This document shows, piece by piece, positions 55,989-64,000 of a stretch of 64,000 nucleotides of DNA. The DNA is from Clonostachys chloroleuca. Its lineage: Eukaryota; Ascomycota; Sordariomycetes; Hypocreales; Bionectriaceae. The DNA is taken from NCBI GenBank assembly GCA_037952775.1, contig JBANAY010000003.1:12834001-12898000 (forward strand), written 5' to 3'. The translations under genes were made by a program, and so were the position numbers. Position 1 is the first letter of the stretch; the number at the start of each line of letters is the position of its first letter. The notes below the pieces were generated by a model. That model ran no database searches. It had not been told where the DNA came from and saw only the letters and a program-made list of their open reading frames with translations.

Positions 55989-57764
55989 TTATATTTTCTG
56001 TCGTGGCGGTAATACTCTACTATCCTCCCTAAAAGTCCTAGATGCTTTTAGCAGTTCTTCCCAACAAGCATCCCTCCACTCGAGTCTGCCCTCAATGTCC
56101 AGGTACATGCCTGGAACGCGTGGATCGATGGGTTCGTTAAAGGCCGATTGAAGCAAGGCCTTGACGGTAAGAAAAGAACGAACCATGCCTGGGGCGAGTC
56201 AATACCAATGTCACTTAGTTAGGATGCCCCCAAAGTATCTGCGATGTGGCATATAACTCACCATGTCCACTGTATCCTGCCGCGAGGAATTTTCCTTGCC
56301 GGCTAGGCACAGCGCCAACAAGAGGGATCATATATTGAGTGAACCCCATGATACTAGACCATGCGTAGCGTATCTCCGATTTCCCTCGCTCCCAGCCATT
56401 CATATACCTCGCTGGAAAGTCTTGCAGTGCCTCGATGATAGGCCGGGTCAACGATCTGTCGTCAGCGTCGCCGACAATAGCGCCGAAGCCATGTGGATGT
56501 GCCAAATCACGCCCACCGTAGATGAGAAGATTACCATCGGATGGTCTTTGAATCATGTAGTCAAAGTCCTCTCCCCACTGCACGCCAGCTGAATGGTCGA
56601 GAGGTTCAGCTGCGTACTTGGGACTTGGTTGCAAAACTACCACATGGCCTTTGGTTGGCACTACCTTTCCTGCTAATTCGGGCAGTAGGGATGAGACGTA
56701 GCCGTTGGTGGCGTGGAATATCCTACGGCACTTAATAGAGCCCCGCGAGGTCTTTACGAGCCATTCCGGGCCGTCTCCAACGGGGCTAATCTTGAGAGCA
56801 GGAGTATGTGCGGATACCCTAAGGCCTGCGTCGATGACTTTGTCGATGATGCCCGCGGCCAACTTGTACGCCCACAGGGTGCAAGCTGGGTACGAAATGA
56901 CGCCATATGTATTGCTGAAGCGGAAGCTCTGTTCAAGGAGAGATGTGAGCTCATTACTTTCCTCCACGTTCTACGCCAAGACGACAAAGAACGATCAAGA
57001 AATTTAACCAATGACTGGTACCTTTTGAGCGTCGAGCTGGGCAAACTTGTTCATCCTCTGCATGCGCGCCGTCCACTGAGCCAAATCCTGAGTCTTCAAG
57101 TGGGCTAGACAAGCATCAAACGAGCCACTGGCTTCCTTCCAGGCGTTTTCGGTCATGTATAGGCCCACCGCTCTCGTTTCGACCAACTCGACCACATCCG
57201 CTAGGTCATTTTCTTTGATGAAACGAATCATCTCATCTCGGTTATAAACCTCGAACTAACAGAGCTGCAGAGCCATATCGGGCCCATATCGGTCTTGCAA
57301 TTGGTTGAAAGACTTGTAGCAGTCTGGCTTGATATGCCCGCCTGGAGGTTAAACCGACCAAATCAGCCTCGACTAGCTCTTATTATCCAGCCTCTTCATG
57401 ACTACGGTGGGATTCAGACGTACCATTTCTGCCCGTCGCGCCACTACAGAGCGGGCGCGTCTCTAGCATCACTACGGAAGCTTTGCCATCGCCAGTTCCT
57501 TTAGTAAGATGCCCTCGGGCGACGAGATCATGTGCTATCAGGGCACCAGTAATTCCGGAACCTATAATCACTGTCTCTGCAAACTCAAGCAAAGCATCAT
57601 CTCTACATAGATAGGATAGCATTAGAAGTTGAGACCCATGGTCGGCTCTTGAGCGGCAAACCTCACCTGCCTACATTATGGATGCGTTACAAGGGCTGGT
57701 TCAACCAGTATGACTCTATCAGTTGAGGGGCCGGTTGCGGAGAAGGTGGTTTGGCAGAAAACAT
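55989..57764 (-). pseudogene. FAD-dependent oxidoreductase (DAO family) with two in-frame stops
   Basis: Five exons can be joined by introns 57666-57603, 57423-57342, 57021-56971 and 56261-56189 (minus strand, all GT...AG). Seen: the FAD-binding VIIGSGITGA, CSGATGRNGG after splicing, KGHVVVLQP, LIYGGRD and AGYSGHGM, all typical of DAO-fold amine oxidoreductases. Start ATG is at 57764. Two nonsense codons interrupt otherwise conserved text: TAA at 57689-57687 (codon 26) and TAG at 57258-57256. Both are one step from CAA or CAG by C-to-T change. Splice sites and domain text are otherwise intact, so inactivation looks recent. A DAO enzyme close to a D-residue-rich synthetase is suggestive but proves nothing. 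Confidence 0.8.
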
Positions 57765-58529
57765 AACTAGTGAGTTCATAAATTTTGTTCAGACTTTGTA
57801 TACGGTACTTCTTGCAATATTCATGAGAGACATCAAATTTTTTTGGAAGCTTGATTCGTGATAAACACATATTAAAGTACCGCTATAATGTGTGAAATGG
57901 TATTGAATTTATCTATCATCATTGCAACCATAACGACTTACAATCATCCTGTGATTATGTCGAGTTTCCCCGGCAGAAGGGAACTAGATGTACAGGGTAT
58001 GTACGTAATTCCTCCACTCGATATTCCCTCGCCCTAAATCGCCGCCGGCATATTTTAATCATCCTTTCGCCCAGTCCATTGCACTAAGCCTTCCGGTATT
58101 CGTTGACGCAATAGTCTTTTGATCTTCCCCATATCACGCTGACAGGTGGCGAACGACTAGTCCCTGTTCTGCCCTGTACGAGGCGCACGTTGGTAGTTAG
58201 TCCTCCCACCGCGATACGGATACATCTTCTAGCTTATGGGTTCAATCCGGGCACTAGCTCCAGAAAAACGAAACTGGCAGCGTCTCGTGGCTTGAGATCG
58301 AACCGGGCCTTTTTGTTTCAATATGAGCTACAGAGTTGTGCCCCCCGGGCCCCCCCCCCCCGCCCCTCCATAAGGGAGCTGACATTTCGTTAGATATACC
58401 AACGCTTTGGGCTTGATCCACTCGAAATACAATTCATAATAGAGTATTTCGAGAAGATAGACAATTGAGGTCCAACTAATTTGCTCTTTCACGGTCCCTC
58501 TTCAGCAGCTACGGACTATCCTCCTCGCA
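57765..58529. other. Gene-free stretch with C-rich run
   Basis: No gene is supported. A C12 run lies at 58350-58361 inside a longer GC tract. Two B-box-like words (gggttcaatcc near 58239; gagatcgaacc near 58291) do not fold into tRNA. Confidence 0.4.
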
Positions 58530-59087
58530 ATGGAGTCTTGCCATGAGCAGCCAGGGCCACAGGCCACATCATTCCCTAACGTCAGTATAATTAAACTAAC
58601 AACTCGATTCGGCACGGGGACTTTCATCGACTTCTGCGGTACTAGGTAGGTTCAGTTCCATGGCAATGTTGACGCGACCACCCAGGAGGTATCGAAGGCC
58701 GTTGGGGAAGGCCATCCAGCTCACAAAATATAAAATAAGTGGAAAAAGCGCAAGCGCTATAGTCGGCGGTATTTGGGAAGTCGATCACGTGGAGAACTCG
58801 GCCCCAATCGAGGTTGGATGCGACGAGGTCAAGTACACCATCTCGGGTAAGTGAAATATACAAAAAAGGGGCCTGAAAGCAATTCGTACTAACTCCTCTC
58901 CCTCATGACAGGCGAGTCTACTTGGAAAAAGTTAGACACCGGGGACTCGGTAGAAGCAAACTCTGGGAGCGTCATATGGCTGCCTAAGGGCGCTAGAGTT
59001 AGCCTGGTCGATGCGAAGGACTTGAGCGCATTCTATGTCGAGCAATCCTTTCGCGAAGCGTCGCCCGTACCTGACGACGGCGTCTAG
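58530..59087 (+). CDS. Small cupin-fold protein (EutQ-like)
   Basis: Three exons (58530-58645, 58686-58846, 58912-59087) joined by introns of 40 and 65 bp give an open frame of 150 residues. The second junction is solid (ATCTCGG, GTAAGT...CAG). The first intron is very short, so exon 1 is uncertain and translation could instead start at ATG 58660. Seen: GGIWEVDHVENSAPIEV, DEVKYTISG, then GDSVEANSGSVIWLPKGARVSL, the pattern of a single small cupin barrel as in EutQ-type proteins (DEVxYxxxGE...GD...PKG). Catalytic role unknown. Its 3' end abuts the cut end of the MFS fragment on the other strand. Confidence 0.55.
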
Positions 59088-59101
59088 ATAAACCGGCTTA
59101 C

Positions 59102-59441
59102 CAATTTGCGACCGAGGATGTCGGCGAGTTGGCCGCAGAGGGGCTGGAGGACCGACGAGGAGGACGAACGAGTTGCCGATCCAGATGTACTGGGTGGCGC
59201 CGCCAATGTCCTGGGTAATGGCCGGAAGGGCCGTAGTGATGATCATGGTGTCGAGGGCGGAGATGAAGGCGAGGAGGCTCAGGCTGACGATTATGGCCCA
59301 GAACCGCGGTGAGTGGCCCTTAGTCTTGGGCTGGGCGGCAGATGGCTCTATGGTCGGGTCGGTCATGGGCTCTGGGGAGGTGGGTGGCTCTGACGGTGGT
59401 GCCAGAGGCCGCTCCAACTCAACATTCACGGATTTCGCCAT
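59102..59441 (-). pseudogene. First exon of an MFS drug:H+ antiporter, truncated
   Basis: From ATG 59441 the frame reads MAKSVNVELERPL, a Pro-rich cytosolic head, then membrane helix 1 (FWAIIVSLSLLAFISALDTMIITTALPAI) and YIWIGNSFV, typical of the 14-helix MFS drug-efflux family. A small deletion near 59145-59155 shifts the frame; motif A (QPLCGQLADILGRKL) follows in the next frame and ends at a splice donor (GTAAGC at 59101-59096). Beyond that donor lies the cupin gene on the opposite strand, and no second exon exists in the window. It is a dead remnant of a transporter gene. Confidence 0.8.
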
Positions 59442-59498
59442 GATGAACGGCGCACGCTGCTCAGAGGCAAGAAAGGAATGAATGAATGAGTGCGCGAG

Positions 59499-59519
59499 AA
59501 AAAAAAAAAAAAAAAAAAA
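59499..59519. repeat. A21 homopolymer
   Basis: Twenty-one A residues lie just upstream of the MFS relic start (a T run in its sense). It may be a poly(T) promoter tract of that gene or the trace of a retroposed poly(A) tail; the flanks show no target-site duplication that I can recognise. Confidence 0.6.
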
Positions 59520-60262
59520 GATAAAAAGACCAAATGGAAGGAAGGGGTTGAGGCAGATGTCTGTCATTGTGAGAAATGGCCCAACAGACAGTCACATAGG
59601 AATCGGAAATTGGAGCGCTATGGCGGCCGCGGGATACAGCTACACGGGCGTTGCATTAACAACAGTGCCTATCATCATGTTTGCAATAAGAGAGAAACGG
59701 CAGCATCTTACGGTTGCAATTGTGCGCGAGGTAATCATACACACATCAGCCATGGACCATCGGCCAGTGAAACCATGGCAGCCTACTTATTGTTCGCAAC
59801 ATGGTGTCTAATTGGTCTCGCAGCTTGCCATGGTCTCTCTTGCCCTACAGACAGGCAGAAAGCTAACGCGAATGTGACATGACTGAGTGATAATTAAAGG
59901 ACCGAAGCCGGGAGTCTGATACAACAACCAGGGGACACAGACGTCGATTGCGCGAGTCAAAAGAGTGTGTTAACTGAGCTCACGGGGGGATTTGGGGCAG
60001 TAGGTAAGCATTGTTCTATGGTATCTGCCGAGTTAGAGACGCTGTGTACAAAATGTAATCCCCGCTTCCTCCAGACATGATACTCTGACGACGGCTGTTG
60101 TCATGCACGACGGCCCTCAATTGTCCCGCATCTTGCCACCGCAGCGCGTTATGTCATGACATATGCCAGTCTTTATTTATATTTGTATTTAAGCCAGAGA
60201 TTTAACGAGATGCGTAAGAGGACCAAGTTGGCTACAACAAATTCACACTACCCCGTCTCTGA
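59520..60262. other. Gene-free stretch
   Basis: I see no recognisable protein text on either strand and no repeat. A single short open frame on the plus strand (59490-59882) shows no domain. Confidence 0.4.
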
Positions 60263-60541
60263 TTTAGCAACCATGGCTGTCAGCCAAGCTATGCCATCGC
60301 AGATGCCAAGTTTATTGAGAGAGGCACCGAGGAGTTCACCAAGCTCAACGCCTCCTATCTGTCAGGCCTCGAGCTCGAGAGCGACCTCGAGCCCGCGTGG
60401 ATCGTCCAGACCCACTCCAAGGAAGAAGTCGCAAGCTTCCTCAAGACCATTAAGCCATTCGTGGGCACGGTCGGTTTCGCCGTCCGTGGCGTAGGGCAGC
60501 AGCCCCTGTCCGAGTCCACATTGCAGAAGGGCATCATCGGG
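60263..60541 (+). pseudogene. N-terminal fragment of an FAD-linked (BBE-like) oxidase
   Basis: In the frame through 60275 the text NASYLSGLELESDLEPAWIV, QTHSKEEVASFLKTIKPF and VGFAVRGVGQQPL matches the start of the FAD_binding_4 domain of fungal berberine-bridge/6-hydroxynicotine oxidase-like enzymes. A TGA directly precedes the homologous text, no in-frame start codon is present, and the match ends after GIIG near 60541, so both the start and the whole substrate domain are missing. It is a relic. Confidence 0.65.
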
Positions 60542-61237
60542 TGTTCAAGCTTTTTTAGAGTATATGTATTCAAGCAATTATGAGGCCAGTTGATTTGATG
60601 TACGTGCTATATCAGGACGACGTATTGGCATTGGCAATCAAACCGGAGTGCCTTCATCGTCCTATCACTTAAGGCTTTGGTTTAATTTACCCAATCAATC
60701 ATCGAGAAACCATCTGTGCCTGGCAATTATGTACGATGTGGTGAATAGCAACGATACTTCCCAGCCAACCCCCTCTAAACATAGTGTCAGAGGCAAGGGT
60801 CGGTTCAAGGGAGTGAAGGGGTCACAAGTGCATCGCAGGAGCCTAGCAGCAGTCTAATCTGCTGTTAGGGGTCTCCTCGTGGTTACATTAATTGCTGAAG
60901 CTCTCTATCTTCTGCCGCAACACCCTTCCAAGGGATAAGGCGCGGGGTCAGACCTCTGGTCACGTGCTTTATCAGGTGACCTGTCAGTTGACTACTGACA
61001 CATAGACTGCGTCCATGTTTAGTCATCTCCTGGCACATCGCAAAGCCAACAATAATAACAACAAGGGTTTGATTGAACAGGATACTTTCCTCGTCTAAAG
61101 AGAGACAGGCTAATTGCATGTGCTCAGACCATCTCTTCCGTATGTTAATCCTCGTTGACCAAGTTAATAGTACTCTATCCAACTACTGCTGGGGCTCTCA
61201 AACGTGAACAATTTGCCCAATTCTCCTTCTACATATC
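60542..61237. other. Gene-free stretch downstream of the GMC gene
   Basis: No recognisable reading frame on either strand. It contains the presumed 3' flank of the minus-strand GMC gene. Confidence 0.4.
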
Positions 61238-63363
61238 TTACTTTGCCAACTTCCTAGCATCCTCAAGTATGACATCCGTAGCTTTCTCGCTAATCATAAA
61301 AGTTGCCGCAACCGGGAACCCTCCTGGAACACGGGGGAAGACTGAGCCGTCGACGATCCTGAGATTTTCAACGCCGTGAACCCTGAAACGAGAATCCACA
61401 CAGCTCGTGTCCTGATCGATACCCATGGGGCAGCTACACGATGCATGGTGTCCCCAGGACTCGTACTTTGCTTCTTCCTCCAATGACTGGATGGGTCTTG
61501 TAACATTGAATGGAGCCCACGGCGCTTCGACCTTGCCGAATATATCGAGAGCGAGCTCCATTCCTTCAACCAACGCGGCCAGGTCGGAGTCGCGCCCCTC
61601 AGGGAAATAGTTGAAATTGATTTCAGGCACATCACGGGGATCGGCCGACCGCAAGGTCACTGTGCCTGCTCGATTCTGCATCTGCATCTTGACAATGGAC
61701 CACCAAAAGTTGCTTACAGGGGCTGTCGCGTTCGACCAGCCGGGCCAGAAGCCACGGAACACACCATTAGCACCACCAAAGAACCATAGATCGGCATCAG
61801 TATTCTCGCTTTGACTAGAGCGCATCAGCAGGCTCAGCATCGGGCCCTGGGTGTACGGCCCGGTGCCGGTCTCCATGAACTCGTCGAAGCAAGGATCCCC
61901 AGGCGCAAAGGCGGTAGTACAGTTCTCAAAGGTATTGAAAAAGTCCTTAGAAGCCAGTCCTTCGACGCCAATCTCGTAGTTGTCTTGCAGATTTGTGCCC
62001 ACAGCCGGGAGAGGAACTTGGACTGGGATGCTGAATTCCTCCAGTTCCGCCTGCGGACCGATACCGCTCAGCTTGAGGATCTGCGGAGTATTAAAAGCCC
62101 CTCCTGCCACAATGACCTCTCTCTTTGCAACAGCGGCCATGGCACTGCCGCTGTCGGCTTCGTTGGAGCGTGGATCAGCTTTGTACAGAGCAACTCCCTT
62201 GAGATACTCGACGCCAACAACGGACTTTACGTCTGTAGAATTATTAAACAACAGCTTGGTGGCCAGCGAGTTTGTGCTGATGGTTAATAGATATTTCTGT
62301 GTGCCGTTGGAGTATGTTTCGTCGATTGTGCTTTTGAGGTAAGTTCCAGGGCTCGAGCGACGATGCTTCTGGTCATGATGCAGAGTGTGTTCTGTAATGC
62401 GGTTCTTTTCAAAACGATTCCCGTCAAGACTGTTGCCATCGCGATGCAACAGTTTCCAAACTTCGTCCTTGCTGGGGTTATGTGAGTCCCCAAGTGCAGT
62501 CATTGCCGTGCTAACCACCTGAAAAAAACCGTCATCAGGCCGAACGATGGAAAGGTTGTTTCGATTCGACTGTTTGTTGTTAGTATAACGGCACAGACAG
62601 AAGCTGGCTTGGAATCAAGAAACTTGCTCGAGCCAAGGAGCTAAAGACTCGTCGGAGCAGATTCACACTTACACCAAGCCACCCAGAAAAACCATGACCC
62701 GGCGTATCTTTAGGGAGAAAATGGTTGCTCTCCAGACGTTCAAAGTATTGTCTCATGTTCTCCGATTTCCAAGAGTTGTCTCCTGTGAGATTCGCGATAT
62801 GGTTCCAGTCGTTATCTGGGGGAAGCGCCAGCCCAGCGGCATTAACCATTGTGCTCCCACCAACCGTAGCACCTCTGGGGTACAACATCCCGCGTGCTTT
62901 GGCATCCGGAGGCGGGTTGTAACCCACGTAGTATGACCCATTAGTCAATTGCCATGTAAACTTGGAGTCTTTCTGAGCCTTGTCAGGATCAGAGTAGTGG
63001 TTGACGAAAAACTGCCACGATATCTCCGGGTCCTCGGCTGCTGTGTTTGCCCTTTATTTAGAGTCAGCTTGTTCTTATTTATAATCAACTTCGCACATAC
63101 ATGACTGGAATTGTCGTCAGTGAGCTGTTGACATGGTCACCTCCAGCTTCAAGGAGAAGCACCGAGTATCCATGCCTTGCCAAGTTTGCTCTAGGTGGTA
63201 TTAGCCAAAATTCTCAGCAGTATGAAGGATCTGTAGCTTACGCTAGTGGCCCTCCTCCAGCGCCTGATCCGATCACAACGTAGTCGTATTCTGGGTTTGC
63301 CGAGGCAGAGCAGCTTGCTGTTGCAAGGAGGCAAAGAGCCAGTGAACTATTGGAAGCCTTCAT
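61238..63363 (-). CDS. Secreted GMC-family FAD oxidoreductase
   Basis: Four exons (63363-63242, 63190-63101, 63051-62673, 62569-61238) joined by GT...AG introns of 51, 49 and 103 bp encode 640 residues, normal for the glucose-methanol-choline family. Seen: a signal peptide (MKASNSSLALCLLATASCSASA); the FAD-binding VIGSGAGGGPLAANLARHGYSV; signature 1 (YPRGATVGGSTMVNAAG); signature 2 (GAFNTPQILKLSGIG); the active-site region WGHHASCSCPMG with the catalytic His; and the C-terminal FAD contact DGSVFPRVPGGFPVAATF. It probably oxidises an alcohol outside the cell with oxygen or another acceptor; the substrate cannot be read. Unlike its decayed neighbours to the left, every exon is intact. Confidence 0.9.
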
Positions 63364-64000
63364 TCTGAACCAAATGTAGTCGTGTTTAACCGAGTATAGC
63401 TGTCGTAATAATCTATGCTTTTTAATATATAGAACTTGGAATAATATCCAGCTTATATATATAATAGTAATATATATTTTTTTTTCATCCAGATAATAAC
63501 TCCTACCCTTATATATCGATATAGTTAGAACGTTGGAGGGTTCCATCCTGAGCCGTATGGATTTGTATATACCGGCTAAATTGGCCGTGGTTACCCACGA
63601 TCTTGTTGGGCTCTTATTGGTCATCAAACTGATCCCTGGCCCAACATATCTCCAGATAAGGGAATATCCCAAAACTTGAAGATCAATATCCGGGGTAGAC
63701 AAATCTCGACCCTAGCTCGCAGAAATCAACGTTACGGCTAACATGGCCGAAAACGGGACAGACGAAACACTAACGATCGTTTGCCCCTATCTCGAGACAA
63801 CAAATCAGCTGTGCAAAGAAATGATTATTAGTCATAAATCCATGGTCTTTTTGGCCAACTCATGCGCAGGGATAGATTCCGCAAACTCCGTATACTACAG
63901 CGGTGATATCATTAATCAAAATATAATAGTTTAAGAAGGTAATAATACAGGAAGTTATATTCTTCTACTTAATTAAAAAGATAAAAGAGTTAAAGAAGTA
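63364..64000. other. Upstream region of the GMC gene, AT-rich
   Basis: No supported gene. The segment 63420-63530 is AT-rich with tatatata words and probably holds the minus-strand promoter. The short plus-strand frame at 63743-63934 shows no known domain. Confidence 0.4.

Noticed and set aside
58185..58345. Two B-box-like words suggesting tRNA genes
   Set aside because: gggttcaatcc lacks one base of the B-box and its arms do not pair; on the other strand the A-box-like and B-box-like words are too close together and no acceptor stem forms.
63743..63934. 63-residue plus-strand open frame at the right end
   Set aside because: No domain or signal peptide is visible and the region is AT-rich; it could be chance.
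1..64000. CRISPR arrays, bacterial operons, origins or attachment sites
   Set aside because: Spliced genes and fungal families show this is eukaryotic nuclear DNA; no regularly spaced repeat array was found.

Overview
The window is a piece of a filamentous ascomycete (Pezizomycotina) genome. The genes have short GT...AG introns of about 40-105 bp, the retroelement debris is of fungal gypsy type, and the families present (ABCC transporter, very large NRPS, fungal P450, GMC oxidoreductase) are typical of such genomes. Hypocreales-like fungi are plausible, but I cannot fix the taxon from the sequence.

The dominant feature is one plus-strand nonribosomal peptide synthetase gene (4896-50442) coding for about 15,060 residues. 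I read it as 11 complete modules: A-T | C-A-T | C-A-T-E | C-A-T | C-A-T-E | C-A-T-E | C-A-T-E | C-A-T-E | C-A-T | C-A-T-E | C-A-T, followed by a terminal C domain, a degenerate T-like domain and a Pro/Ser-rich repeat tail. The six E domains predict D residues at positions 3, 5, 6, 7, 8 and 10 of an undecapeptide. C-domain type agrees with this at every junction. Modules 5, 8 and 9 carry the same binding-pocket code. The gene has six introns and four local frame breaks. All four breaks lie at short repeats (C6, G6, (TA)2, C6) and leave every catalytic motif intact, so sequence or assembly errors are at least as likely as true mutation. I do not recognise the product.

Left flank (1-4895): the 5' part of a minus-strand ABCC transporter gene with one frame break, an 80-bp tandem repeat, a broken gypsy RNase H fragment with an LTR-like and a gag-like piece, an AT-rich stretch with a C16 run, and a 19-bp tandem duplication upstream of the synthetase. 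Right flank: a same-strand P450 (51880-53481) is the best candidate tailoring enzyme. The 55-61 kb region then holds mostly gene relics: a truncated medium-chain reductase, an FAD-dependent oxidoreductase with two in-frame stops, a small cupin gene that still reads through, an MFS transporter cut off after its first exon, and a fragment of an FAD-linked oxidase. A complete secreted GMC oxidoreductase (61238-63363, minus strand) ends the window.

Working model: the synthetase builds an 11-residue, D-rich peptide released, probably as a ring, by the terminal C domain. The P450 may oxidise it and the ABCC transporter may export it or confer self-protection. These roles are inferred from proximity and families, not shown by the sequence.
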